A stretch of 17,731 nt of DNA, taken from assembly GCA_040901795.1 (NCBI GenBank), contig JBBDYH010000117.1, forward strand, positions 1 to 17,731, in the 5' to 3' direction. The stretch comes from JBBDYH01 sp040901795. Lineage in GTDB: Bacteria > Planctomycetota > Planctomycetia > Pirellulales > JALHPA01. Shown here in pieces: positions 1-7,933 of this stretch. The notes under the pieces were generated by a model, which worked only from the letters and a program-made list of their open reading frames with translations, did no database searches and was not told where the DNA came from. How positions within the stretch are numbered: position 1 is the first letter of the stretch; each line of letters starts with the position of its first letter. The position numbers were made by a program, and so were the translations under genes.

Positions 1-2713
1 TGAGCTTGGCCCACTTGCCGTCGAGCTCCAGGCTGTCGTTGTAGATCGAATCGGTGAGGTTGGCCGTATCGTTGCCCGTGCTGGCGTAGCCGGCCATCAG
101 GTCGAAGAACACCGCGGTGTTCTTGTAGCCGGCCCCCTGCATCCAAGCGTAGTTCGATCCAGCCACGTAGCTGTCGTCGCCGGCGGAGTCGTTCAAGTAG
201 GCCATGTCCCATCCGCCATAGTCCGCCCGCGCAAGGACCGCGTCGAAGCCGTCGGCCTGGTTCGACCAACCCGCGCCGTAGAACCGCGCCGAGGTCGGCG
301 TGGCGCTAAACACGTCGTTGCCCGCCGAGTCGAACATCGTCGCGTTGTCGCTGCCGCCGTTGGCCGACTCAGCCCGGGTACGATCGAACCCGAATGCCAC
401 GTTGAAATACCCGCTGCCGATAAGCGCGCCGTACGACGGCGTGGCGATGTAGGTGTCGTTGCCCACCGAGTCGTGGAAGGTCGCCTGATCGTTGCCGCTC
501 GACGCATACGCCTCGACGCGGCTGAAGCCGTGGGCGACGTTAGCAAAACCACCGCCATTGAACGTGGCTGATGACGCGAAGGCGATGAAGGTGTCGTCGC
601 CGGCCGAGTCGTAGAACCGCACCGTATCGCCGCCGCCGCCGGAGACGAGCGTGGTGTTGGAAAACCCGCTGGCGTTCGCCTGGTACCAGTTTGCGTAGAG
701 CGACGCGGCGCCCGGCCGCAGCACAGCGTTGTCGGCGATCGTCGTGCCGTTCAGCGTGACTGTGTCACTCGTGCCCACACCGTAGAAATTAAAACCTTTG
801 ATATGCTGCCAGCCGAACGAGTAGTCGACCCCGTTGAGCGTCAGACGATGCATCGTACCGGCCGTAAACGAGAACGTGTCGCCGCCGGCCGTGCCGTTGA
901 TGTACAGCGTCGTGCCGGCCTGGCCGATGAGGTTCGTCACGCGGAGCGACACATCGCCGTTGGTGCCGAGCAACTGCACGTAGTACCGCTGGCCGGCGAG
1001 GACCGACAGGTCGATCCGCTCGTTGCCGCTATTGGAGCTGGTGCCGATGAGCTGGTAGCTGTTGTTGTACAGCTTGAGGTCAACGTTGCCCCCCGCCTGC
1101 GAGAGCAACGCCTCGATAGTCAGCGCCCCGGTCCGGCCGGCGGCAAAGCTGTACCACTCTTCGACGTTGACCGCCTCGTTGTTCACTTCGTGAAAATCGA
1201 CCGTGCCCAGTTCCGTCGCCATAATGCCCGTCTCGGCATTGACCGAATAAACGCCGACGCCGGCCGTGGTGCAAATGCCAAGGGTGTAACTCTGGCCGGC
1301 GACGACGTTGATCGCAAGTGTGCTGGCGTCATGAGTGGTGATGGCGCCGCCGGACCCGACGACTTCCCAGCGCACCGAGAGGTCGTAGGCAGCGGTGGCC
1401 GTAAAGTCGATCGTTCCGCTGGCGGCGGCGGTGAATGTGAAATAGTCGTGGTCCGACGTGCGGCCGATTTTGCCTGTGAACGAGGCCGTGGCGGCGATCG
1501 TCCCCAGCGAGTGCGCCGTGGCGACAGTCGAGCCGTAGTCGTCGGCGGGCATCACATAATCGAGTGCCCGCTCCATGTTGAGTTTGCGGTAGTTCTGCGC
1601 CGTCGCCGGGTCATAAACCCAATCGGCCGTCGCGGTCATCACCTGGTAGATGTCGTCCTGGGTGATGTTCGTGCGGCCGGCGAACGACATCGCCTCGCGG
1701 ATCAACACCGCCGCGCCGGCAACGTAGGGGCTGGCCATGCTGGTGCCCGAGTAGTTGGCCCAGTCGTCGCTGATGCCGTTCTGGTTACCGTAATAGTCGG
1801 GGATCGTGCTGCGGATGCTCACGCCGGGCGCGGCGATCACGCGATCGAGCCGCTGGCTGAACGACGCGAGATTGCCGGCCGAATCGATCGCGCTCACCGG
1901 CACGACGTACGTGCTGGCCGCGGGATAGCCGAGGCCCGGCGTGCCGTAGCTGGCAAACGAATTGCCTGCCGCGACTGCCACAAAGATGCCGACGTTCTTG
2001 AGCGCCTGGAACTCATCCTCGAGCATGGCCCAACCCGGCGGCGTGGACCCGTTGTACGCGGCGCCCAGCGACAGGTTGACCGTAGTGATCGGATTGCGAA
2101 AGGTGTAGCGGTTGTCGTAAACCCAATCCAGCGCGCTCTCCACCCAACTGAAGTAGCCGGCGCCATTGTCCGCAAACACGCGGAGCGAAACGAAGTCCAC
2201 TCCGGTGGCGACGCCGGGGTTTGTTCCGTCGCTGTTGCCGATGATACCGGCGACGTGCGTGCCATGCGAACCGGCGGGGTCATCGTACGGGTTGGCGTCA
2301 TTCTCGGCGTAGTCCCAGCCGCCGACGACGCGCGCGCCCCAGTTGCCGCCGAGCGCCACGTGGTCGAACGCGATGCCGGTGTCGATTACCGCCACGGTCT
2401 GCCCCCGTCCGGTCAAGCCGTACGCCGTGCGGGCGGCCGCCAGGCCGGTTTGTACGTGAGCATTGGCCAGCGACTGCGGCGAAAGCGACATCTGCGCTTG
2501 TGGCGCAGGCGAGCCGCTGAAGCTGAATCGACTGATCGAGTGGTTGATCGGCTGCTGCACCGCCGGGGCCACGTCCGTGAAATAGTCGAGGACAAAGTCG
2601 GCGTCGCCAAGCAGTTGCAGGTCGGGCGGCGACGAAGACATCATCGTCCGCGGCTCAAGGGACTCTACTCGAGCCGAGCGAAAGATCGACCGCTGCGCGA
2701 GGGACCTGCGCAT
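1..2713 (-). CDS. Secreted subtilisin-like serine protease with pre-peptidase C-terminal-type domain and tandem C-terminal repeats (3' end outside window)
   Basis: Read on the minus strand from ATG at 2713, 904 codons are visible with no stop, so the C-terminus lies outside the window. The S8 peptidase triad is clear: Asp111 in VIDTGIAFDH, His150 in SHGTHVAGI, Ser325 in SGTSMASPYVAG, with oxyanion Asn251 in AAGNS. The N-terminus MRRSLAQRSIFRSARVESLEPR carries the LEPR tag of planctomycete extracellular proteins, which supports this start and secretion. After the protease, residues about 389-470 (MPADDYGSTVATAHSLG, then DHDYFTFTA) look like a bacterial pre-peptidase C-terminal (PPC) domain, and about 500-590 like a second. 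From residue 702 on, 46/47-residue repeats beginning DSxGxD follow. The family cleaves proteins outside the cell; the substrate is unknown. An alternative start is the MM pair at 2644. The ribosome binding site is weak (GAAGGAA lies far upstream). Family call is secure; the repeats' role is not. Confidence 0.93.
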   Translation of the reverse strand, partial: MRRSLAQRSIFRSARVESLEPRTMMSSSPPDLQLLGDADFVLDYFTDVAPAVQQPINHSISRFSFSGSPAPQAQMSLSPQSLANAHVQTGLAAARTAYGLTGRGQTVAVIDTGIAFDHVALGGNWGARVVGGWDYAENDANPYDDPAGSHGTHVAGIIGNSDGTNPGVATGVDFVSLRVFADNGAGYFSWVESALDWVYDNRYTFRNPITTVNLSLGAAYNGSTPPGWAMLEDEFQALKNVGIFVAVAAGNSFASYGTPGLGYPAASTYVVPVSAIDSAGNLASFSQRLDRVIAAPGVSIRSTIPDYYGNQNGISDDWANYSGTSMASPYVAGAAVLIREAMSFAGRTNITQDDIYQVMTATADWVYDPATAQNYRKLNMERALDYVMPADDYGSTVATAHSLGTIAATASFTGKIGRTSDHDYFTFTAAASGTIDFTATAAYDLSVRWEVVGSGGAITTHDASTLAINVVAGQSYTLGICTTAGVGVYSVNAETGIMATELGTVDFHEVNNEAVNVEEWYSFAAGRTGALTIEALLSQAGGNVDLKLYNNSYQLIGTSSNSGNERIDLSVLAGQRYYVQLLGTNGDVSLRVTNLIGQAGTTLYINGTAGGDTFSFTAGTMHRLTLNGVDYSFGWQHIKGFNFYGVGTSDTVTLNGTTIADNAVLRPGAASLYANWYQANASGFSNTTLVSGGGGDTVRFYDSAGDDTFIAFASSATFNGGGFANVAHGFSRVEAYASSGNDQATFHDSVGNDTYIATPSYGALIGSGYFNVAFGFDRTRAESANGGSDNATMFDSAGNDVFSATPTSARFYGAGWSNQADGFDAVLARADYGGWDMAYLNDSAGDDSYVAGSNYAWMQGAGYKNTAVFFDLMAGYASTGNDTANLTDSIYNDSLELDGKWAKL
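41..610 (-). repeat. Protein-level tandem repeats of 46/47 residues within the protease gene
   Basis: The motif DSxG(N/D)D recurs with its first Asp codon starting at 610, 472, 331, 190 and 52, so the spacings are 138, 141, 141 and 138 bases. Each unit follows the pattern DSAGND-x-(F/Y)-x-A-x(6)-A-x(3)-G-x-G-(F/Y/W)-x-N-x-A-x-x-F, then A-x-A-x-x-GG-x-D-x-A. The units are divergent at DNA level, so they are old and under protein-level constraint. Such Asp/Gly-rich repeats are common in large secreted planctomycete proteins, but I know of no established function. A calcium-binding or surface-attachment role would be inference. The last unit begins at 52 and continues past the window edge. Confidence 0.88.
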
Positions 2714-2912
2714 AACGACTTGTCAGGCATGTTCCTTCGCGCGCAAGCCGCCGTCGCCGGCCATGTTCGGGTAGTCCCCGCCCATGAGCCAGGCAACATC
2801 AACCGCGCATCCCTAGCCGCCGACCAAACGCCGGCCGCGCAGGATGTCGAAATACGCTGCGAATGAAAGAACGTGAACCTGTTGAAGTGAGTTGTTGAAG
2901 CCGCGAAATGCG

Positions 2913-2928
2913 GGTCGCCGGGGCGACC
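2913..2928. repeat. Perfect 7-bp inverted repeat (GGTCGCC-GG-GGCGACC)
   Basis: First of three consecutive perfect palindromes with two-base centres, upstream of the protease gene. The left part, TGCGGGTCGCCG at 2909-2920, is repeated in inverted orientation at 3258-3269 (CGGCGACCCGCA), 360 bases away. Confidence 0.7.
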
Positions 2929-2931
2929 GAA

Positions 2932-2945
2932 GTCCGGAACCGGAC
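2932..2945. repeat. Perfect 6-bp inverted repeat (GTCCGG-AA-CCGGAC)
   Basis: Second palindrome of the cluster. It has an AA centre and begins only three bases after the first ends. Confidence 0.65.
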
Positions 2946-2950
2946 CGTGC

Positions 2951-2966
2951 GGGGAAGAACTTCCCC
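2951..2966. repeat. Perfect 7-bp inverted repeat (GGGGAAG-AA-CTTCCCC)
   Basis: Third palindrome of the cluster, also with an AA centre. Two-base loops are too tight for an ideal RNA hairpin without fraying, so these may act as DNA palindromes or simply be repeat-family cores. Confidence 0.65.
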
Positions 2967-3033
2967 GTTCAGAGCAACTCTAGGTCAGGAATAGCCGACG
3001 GGGCTGGCTGAAGAGCGAGAATCGGCAACAATT

Positions 3034-3087
3034 GTAACCCGAAGCGTAAGCGAGGACTGCTGATTCCTCGCTCACGCTTCGGGTTAC
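3034..3087. repeat. Long inverted repeat, 23-bp arms, AACCCGAAGCG family
   Basis: Arms at 3034-3056 and 3065-3087 pair over 23 positions with a single mismatch around an 8-base loop (CTGCTGAT). The core AACCCGAAGCG...AGCGAGG is of a type I recall as an interspersed intergenic repeat in Pirellulales genomes; copy number here cannot be checked. It lies between divergently transcribed genes, so it is not a terminator for either neighbour. Confidence 0.85.
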
Positions 3088-3132
3088 TTGAAATCGCGGC
3101 AGCTCGTATGTTGTGAATATCCAACGATGTCG

Positions 3133-3155
3133 CCAAATGGCAACGGCCCATTTGG
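3133..3155. repeat. Inverted repeat CCAAATGG / CCATTTGG
   Basis: Perfect 8-bp arms around a 7-base centre (CAACGGC). The following sequence (GGAGTGCAGTAACTCG...CGCTTTGG) loosely matches, in inverted orientation, the AAAGCGGCGAGTCG...GCACTCCA stretch at 3242-3274, so this region appears built from related repeat units. Confidence 0.6.
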
Positions 3156-3243
3156 AGTGCAGTAACTCGTTACCGCTTTGGATTTCACTTTCGGTCGGAT
3201 AGGCTAAGGTCGTATTGCTACCTGACGTAGTTTGAAAAAGAAA

Positions 3244-3258
3244 GCGGCGAGTCGCCGC
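3244..3258. repeat. Perfect palindrome GCGGCGA-G-TCGCCGC just upstream of the epimerase start
   Basis: Seven-base arms around one G. It ends 30 bases before the ATG at 3288, so in the epimerase mRNA it could form a structure just upstream of the ribosome binding site (AAGAGG near 3276-3282). It overlaps the inverted copy of the 2909-2920 sequence. Whether it is regulatory or just a repeat core is not decidable from sequence. Confidence 0.6.
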
Positions 3259-3287
3259 GGCGACCCGCACTCCATAAAGAGGACAAC

Positions 3288-4229
3288 ATGCCCAAAGTTT
3301 TGGTTACGGGCGGCGCAGGGTTCATCGGCTCGCATATCGTCGATGCGCTCGTGGCACAAGGCGACCGGGTCACGGTGCTCGATAATCTGAGCACCGGGCG
3401 CACCGCCAACCTGGCGCAAGTCCGCGATCGCATCGAGCTGATCGAGGCCGATCTGACCGACCGAGAAGCGGTGCGCCGCGCCGTGCAAGGTGTGGACTGC
3501 ATCTTCCACCAGGCCGCGCTGGCATCGGTCCAGCGCAGCGTCGAGAAGCCGCTCGACACGCACGCGGCGTGTGTCACCGGCACGCTAATCCTGATCGACG
3601 AAGCGCGACAGGCAAAGGTGCGCCGGATCGTCTACGCTGCCTCCAGCAGCGCGTACGGCGATCAGCCCGCCTCGTCGAAACGCGAGACCGACCTGCCGTT
3701 GCCGATCTCACCTTATGGCGCCGCCAAACTCGCCGCGGAGTATTATCTGTCGGCGTTCGCGGCGATGAAGGAAATCGAGACGGTTGCCTTGCGGTACTTC
3801 AACGTCTTCGGCCCGCGGCAAGACCCGCACGGAGAGTATTCGGCGGTCATCCCGCGGTTCATCACGGCGATGCTCCAAGGGCGGGCGCCGACCGTGTATG
3901 GCGACGGCCACCAGTCGCGCGACTTTACGTTCATTGAAAACGTCGTGGCCGCGAATTTGCTCGCTGGCAAAGCGGCGGGTGTGTCGGGACGCGTGCTCAA
4001 CGTGGCGGCCGGAGGCAAAATCAGCCTGCTGGAGTTGATTGCGGCCCTGAACAAGCTGCTCAAAATGAAAGTCGAGCCGCGGCACGAGCAGGCGCGTATC
4101 GGTGATGTCCGCGAGAGCATGGCCGACATCACGCTCGCCCGCCAATTCCTCGGCTACGAGCCGCACGTGAGCTTTGAGGAGGGCCTGCGGCGGTCGATCG
4201 ACTACTATGTCGGTCTGGTCCGGCAGTAG
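3288..4229 (+). CDS. NAD-dependent epimerase/dehydratase, UDP-sugar 4-epimerase type
   Basis: A 313-residue extended short-chain dehydrogenase/reductase, full length for the family. The N-terminal Rossmann motif is VTGGAGFIG (G8xxG11xxG14), followed by the acidic residue of the NAD-binding loop (LDNLSTG). The catalytic Ser cluster is YAASSSAYG and the catalytic pair is Y143xxxK147 in SPYGAAK. FGPRQDPHGEYSAVIPRF is typical of the UDP-GlcNAc/UDP-Glc 4-epimerase branch (WbpP-like), so the expected reaction is inversion at C4 of a UDP-hexose for cell-surface polysaccharide in the cytoplasm. The start is supported by AGAGG six or seven bases upstream of ATG. It stands alone: repeats lie on both sides and no other sugar gene is next to it. 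Substrate specificity is inference. Confidence 0.92.
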   Translation: MPKVLVTGGAGFIGSHIVDALVAQGDRVTVLDNLSTGRTANLAQVRDRIELIEADLTDREAVRRAVQGVDCIFHQAALASVQRSVEKPLDTHAACVTGTLILIDEARQAKVRRIVYAASSSAYGDQPASSKRETDLPLPISPYGAAKLAAEYYLSAFAAMKEIETVALRYFNVFGPRQDPHGEYSAVIPRFITAMLQGRAPTVYGDGHQSRDFTFIENVVAANLLAGKAAGVSGRVLNVAAGGKISLLELIAALNKLLKMKVEPRHEQARIGDVRESMADITLARQFLGYEPHVSFEEGLRRSIDYYVGLVRQ

Positions 4230-4235
4230 TTTTAA

Positions 4236-4287
4236 ACCTCGTTCCCACGCTCCGCGTGGTAATGCTTCCGTGCCGCTCCGCGGCGCG
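4236..4287. terminator. Double-hairpin repeat between convergent genes (CCTCGTTCCCACGC family), likely bidirectional terminator
   Basis: Two hairpins share a TCC loop: CCACGC-TCC-GCGTGG (4245-4259) and GCCGC-TCC-GCGGC (4272-4284). They fill the gap between the epimerase stop and the stop of the minus-strand gene at 4288. The unit CCTCGTTCCCACGC...GCGTGG is a widespread interspersed repeat in planctomycetes and other bacteria. There is no T-run, so intrinsic termination is only suggested by position. Confidence 0.6.
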
Positions 4288-7200
4288 TCACGTCAGCCGC
4301 TTAACCACTGTCTCATCTTCAACGTCCCAAACAACACCCGCGCTCATCGCAGCGAGTAGTACGCGGCGATCCCGTAACCAATCGCGTCCGTCGGTTTTGT
4401 CATCGCCGAGGGACGAGAAGAACTGCACGAGCGCATCGGCGGCTGCCTTGCTGTTGTTATCGGCCGGCATAACCGGCGCCGGCGGGGGAGACGGAGCGAG
4501 TGGCGCAGCACTGGGGTTATACAACGCCCCCAGCAGCGTCACGTCGTCGTCATCCACGAAACCGTTGTAGTCAAAATCGCCCAAAGCCCAACGCGGCTGG
4601 GGCTTGCCGGGAGCATACGTCGCCCCGACAATCGTCACGTCGTCATCGTTGACCACGCCGTCGAGGTTCGCATCGGCCGTGCGCGTGTATGCGCTCAGGA
4701 CCGCCGTATCATCGACCGCCTGACCACGGAAGCTTGTATAGGGACCCAGCGGCAGCGTTGCATTCTCGGCATAGCCGGCCGACCGCGCGTCCGGCTCCGT
4801 GGCATTAGCCTGCTGGGCCGTAGTGCTGGTAATGCCCGTGCCGTTCCATCTGCCCTGGCCGACGCCAACGCCGCCACGACCAGACGCGATCCTCTGACGA
4901 ATCGTCGCCGCCGGGCTATCGCCGGTGTAGTCGACGATCAAGGCGTTGTCGTTGATGTCGAGCGTAGCGCCCTCTTCGATCGTCAGGACGTTGAGGACCG
5001 AGGTTGCGGCAGGCGTCCCGTCCGGCAAGATCGTCGCCCGGCTGCCGCTGTCCAATGTGAGCGAAGTCTGTCGAACGCGATGCGTAATGAGCCGCGCGGC
5101 GCCGGCCACCGTAGTGCTTAACGTGCCGCCGGTCTCCACGGTGGCATCCAGCCGTGCCGTTCCGCCGTTGATCGCCAACGTGTTTTCTCCTCGGCCGCTA
5201 CGGTATTGCACAAAACCGAAACCGCCGGGCACGACGCCGTCGGCAGTCACGGTCAACGAATCGCTTCCGCTTGCACCGTCGTTCGATGCAGCATCGATGA
5301 TAAATGACCCGATGTTGGTCGCTATCACTGGCGACAGGGCTACCGCGCCGCTTGTGCCGGCGAGTTGCATCATCCCAGCGGCCGGGGTGGAGAGCATTAG
5401 CACGTCCTTGGCGTTGGGCGTGACGACGCTGAGCGAATTGAGGCCCGACACGTAGAGTGGCTCGACGCCCGCGAGAGCGATGTTGCGGCCGCCTACAGTT
5501 ACCGTGCCGTCGCCTGGGGTGGTTGAGTGTGCGATGTACGTTCCGTTTGCCGTCCCACCGTCGCGAACGACCAATCGGTCTCCCGCCGCGCCATGATCGC
5601 CTCCAGCAAACTGAACACCGCCGGTGGGTATGGGATTGCCATTTACGAGGTCCATGATCAACCGGTCATCGCCGCCCAGCGTGTCTATCAACAAAAGGCT
5701 CGACGAACCAACCGGCATCGACAAGAGCGGCGTGCCGGTGGCGGTGTCGTTGCCGAACACTTGCACGTTCGCGCCTCCGGCGTCGCGCCGGACAAGGAAC
5801 ACATCATCGCCCGCCGTGCCTTGGAGATCGGTGTCCACGTTGATTACGGTGACCGTCACCATCGCCGTCGCTGCGCCGCTGCCGTCGCTGACCGTATAGG
5901 CAAACGTATCGATCCCAACAAAATTCGGATTAGGCGTATAGAGAACGTTGCCTCCGTTTGAGCTGACCGATGCGCTGCCGTGCGCCGGCTGTGTGACCGC
6001 GGCAACGATCAATATCCTGCCGGCAGGCCCCACATCGTTGGCAAGGACGGGGATGATGTTGTTCGTTGTGTCTTCGTTGACGGTGGCATTGTCGTGAGCC
6101 GCTTCGATGCCCGCTTGACCGAGCGCAAACTCAAAGGCGCCGATATCGACGAGGGCGATTCCGTCGCCGTTGCCGTCTCTTGGTCGGCGATTCCCGCGCT
6201 GATCCGTTGATGGCGCCCCCGTATTGTTTCCCGCATCGATCGCGGGGCTGTCCGGCAAGAGAGGTTGCGTCATCGTCGGCCCACCGTTATCGGCAAGTGG
6301 GCCCAGGCGCGGATCGGTGTCCAATTTGTCGCTTTCGATCCAGCCGGTACTTGAAGCCTTATGGCCAATCAGGTTATTTCCTAAGCTTACGGCTGTGCCA
6401 GCAAAGTCGCGAACGAAGCCAGTGCTGTCGTTCTGCGCGATAATTGTGTTCTGGAGCGTCAGGGTGCCACCATTTACAACACCGCCAGGACCACCAAGCC
6501 CAAACCTGGGACCTGGTGCGCTGTTGCTTGCAATCGTGCTACTTTTGATAGTCATCTGGCCGCGGTTGTGAATCGCACCGCCGAAGGCTGCTCTGTTGCC
6601 CGAAATGGTGGTATTTGTGACTGACATCGTGCTGGAGTCGTTGTAGATTCCACCACCATCACCCGCGACGCTCCCAAGGTTCATGGATCCAGGGACTGGA
6701 GCTACGGCCGAATTCCCACTAACAGTGCTACTTGTGATTGCCAGAGTCCCCGAGTTGTAGATACCGCCGCCGCTGAGATCGGGGGATCCTCCAACGCTGT
6801 TTTGGCTAATCGTGGTGCTTGCCACGGTGGCGTTTCCAGATGCGGAATTGTAAAGGCCACCGCCTTCTCCGAAACCGAACGCCATACCCAATAAGGTCCC
6901 TCCTCCGGCGAAGTTAGCGAACACCGTGCAATTGATCATTGTCAGCGTCCCACTATTGTAAACGCCGCCTCCTTTGTGATTTGCCGGTGCAGTGTCTTGC
7001 TGACCTCGGTTGCCGGTAATCGTGCTGTCGCTGATAGTCAGCATTGCACCTGCGGCGTTGTGAATCCCGCCACCAAAATTGAAAGCCACGTTTCCTGAAA
7101 CAGTGCTGTTGGTAATGGTCAGCGTGCCAGCGTTAAAGATCCCGCCCCCGTCGCCAATTCCGTGTCCAGCAGGAGCCCGGACGACTCGCCCATTTCGAAT

Positions 7201-7662
7201 CGTTACGCCGGATACGCTGAAATTCGCGCCTGACAGTACATGGAAAATGCGGTCGCCGATCTGGCCTAAACCGCCCGCGTCGACAATCGTTGCGCCTGCG
7301 CCTGCGCCGACAATCGTCAACGTTTCCACGCCGCTAATATCCAAATCACCTGTGGCAGATGTATCCTCGCTATGGCCGGCAAGCGTGAGCATGTAGGTGC
7401 CTGCCGGAAGATTGATCGTGTCATTTCCGGCTAGTGCATTGGCCTCCATGATCGCCGCGCGGAGTGTCGTCTGGCCGGCGGCGTCTTGGGCGATTTCGTC
7501 GCCGGGGTTGGCGTCTACGGTATCGAGCAGGCTATTTACCATGAACGCCGCCAGCAGCGCCCGATCTTCGAGCCGCTCGAATCCGCGCAGACGCTTGCGG
7601 CCACCGCGACGCCACGATCGAACGGCACTTTGCGAGCGATCTATGCAACGAATAGGGGTCAT
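4288..7662 (-). CDS. Large secreted protein: parallel beta-helix repeats, choice-of-anchor Q region, cadherin/Ig-like domain and dockerin-like C-terminus
   Basis: 1124 residues from ATG at 7662. That start is chosen because GGAGGAGG lies five bases upstream; the frame is open for 59 more codons upstream but without comparable signals. Residues 17-40 (SWRRGGRKRLRGFERLEDRALLAAF) are the planctomycete extracellular tag. Then comes a CSLREA-like segment (TTLRAAIMEANALAGNDTI, 65-83), a beta-helix built from repeated GGGI(F/Y)N-x-GTL-x-I-x-NST(V/I)SGN coils (about 170-410), and a choice-of-anchor Q end (DNGGPTMTQPLLPDSPAIDAGN, 458-480). A cadherin/Ig-like domain follows (NATVNEDTTNN...VTVTV, about 525-606), then a Gly/Asp-rich region. 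A dockerin-like pair of EF-hand loops lies at 996-1052 (DANLDGVVNDDDV and DFDYNGFVDDDDV). It is probably exported and surface-attached; beta-helices often bind or cleave polysaccharide, but no catalytic motif is evident. Confidence 0.92.
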   Translation of the reverse strand: MTPIRCIDRSQSAVRSWRRGGRKRLRGFERLEDRALLAAFMVNSLLDTVDANPGDEIAQDAAGQTTLRAAIMEANALAGNDTINLPAGTYMLTLAGHSEDTSATGDLDISGVETLTIVGAGAGATIVDAGGLGQIGDRIFHVLSGANFSVSGVTIRNGRVVRAPAGHGIGDGGGIFNAGTLTITNSTVSGNVAFNFGGGIHNAAGAMLTISDSTITGNRGQQDTAPANHKGGGVYNSGTLTMINCTVFANFAGGGTLLGMAFGFGEGGGLYNSASGNATVASTTISQNSVGGSPDLSGGGIYNSGTLAITSSTVSGNSAVAPVPGSMNLGSVAGDGGGIYNDSSTMSVTNTTISGNRAAFGGAIHNRGQMTIKSSTIASNSAPGPRFGLGGPGGVVNGGTLTLQNTIIAQNDSTGFVRDFAGTAVSLGNNLIGHKASSTGWIESDKLDTDPRLGPLADNGGPTMTQPLLPDSPAIDAGNNTGAPSTDQRGNRRPRDGNGDGIALVDIGAFEFALGQAGIEAAHDNATVNEDTTNNIIPVLANDVGPAGRILIVAAVTQPAHGSASVSSNGGNVLYTPNPNFVGIDTFAYTVSDGSGAATAMVTVTVINVDTDLQGTAGDDVFLVRRDAGGANVQVFGNDTATGTPLLSMPVGSSSLLLIDTLGGDDRLIMDLVNGNPIPTGGVQFAGGDHGAAGDRLVVRDGGTANGTYIAHSTTPGDGTVTVGGRNIALAGVEPLYVSGLNSLSVVTPNAKDVLMLSTPAAGMMQLAGTSGAVALSPVIATNIGSFIIDAASNDGASGSDSLTVTADGVVPGGFGFVQYRSGRGENTLAINGGTARLDATVETGGTLSTTVAGAARLITHRVRQTSLTLDSGSRATILPDGTPAATSVLNVLTIEEGATLDINDNALIVDYTGDSPAATIRQRIASGRGGVGVGQGRWNGTGITSTTAQQANATEPDARSAGYAENATLPLGPYTSFRGQAVDDTAVLSAYTRTADANLDGVVNDDDVTIVGATYAPGKPQPRWALGDFDYNGFVDDDDVTLLGALYNPSAAPLAPSPPPAPVMPADNNSKAAADALVQFFSSLGDDKTDGRDWLRDRRVLLAAMSAGVVWDVEDETVVKRLT

Positions 7663-7667
7663 CTGAG

Positions 7668-7675
7668 CCTCCTCC
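7668..7675 (-). promoter_or_regulatory. Very strong ribosome binding site deciding the start of the 1124-residue protein
   Basis: On the minus strand GGAGGAGG stands five bases before ATG (7662). This fixes the start downstream of the longest possible open frame. Confidence 0.85.
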
Positions 7676-7694
7676 ATCTGCTCCATAACGATAT

Positions 7695-7720
7695 GCGGCG
7701 TCTGCGCTTGCGCAGGCCGC
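7695..7720 (-). other. Hairpin in the predicted 5' leader of the beta-helix gene
   Basis: CTGCGC-TT-GCGCAG forms the inner stem. GCGGC/GCCGC forms the outer stem, with a two-base bulge on one side. It lies between the promoter at 7738-7766 and the ribosome binding site at 7668-7675, so it would be within the mRNA leader. A role in mRNA stability or translation is inference. Confidence 0.5.
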
Positions 7721-7737
7721 AACCCCCTCCCGAACTT

Positions 7738-7766
7738 ACTATCATTGTAGGCGCCTGTGCTGTCAA
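7738..7766 (-). promoter_or_regulatory. Sigma70-type promoter for the beta-helix/dockerin gene
   Basis: On the minus strand: TTGACA (7766-7761), a 17-base spacer, then GATAGT (7743-7738). The -35 box is perfect and the -10 box matches four of six. The predicted transcript start near 7731 leaves a leader of about 70 bases before ATG 7662. Confidence 0.65.
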
Positions 7767-7791
7767 CGTTGCGGCAAGCTACGGGCCAATG

Positions 7792-7813
7792 CGAGTCGCG
7801 TATTTTCGACTCG
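7792..7813. repeat. Inverted repeat CGAGTCG / CGACTCG between divergent genes
   Basis: Perfect 7-bp arms around an 8-base loop (CGTATTTT), 26 bases upstream of the -35 box at 7766. It could be an operator or a chance hairpin. No protein-binding motif is recognised. Confidence 0.4.
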
Positions 7814-7933
7814 ATTTGTGGCTTGCCACCAGCCGACATTGGAAGAGGGCGCGTTCACACCGCGCAAGCGCGCGCATCGTCAGTTGCACGCGCTCCTGCT
7901 CGACGATCCATCCGGCTGCCAGGGAGGGCATCG

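Noticed and set aside
803..2866. 687-codon open frame on the plus strand
   Set aside because: It lies opposite the protease gene, which has full catalytic motifs on the minus strand. The plus-strand translation is Arg/Val/His-rich with no domain, typical of the complement of GC-rich coding DNA.
3204..4166. Several minus-strand frames across the epimerase gene
   Set aside because: They mirror the well-supported plus-strand epimerase and show no domain or start signals.
7663..7839. 59-codon N-terminal extension of the beta-helix protein
   Set aside because: The export tag and a GGAGGAGG site both point to ATG 7662, and the promoter at 7738-7766 lies inside the would-be extension.
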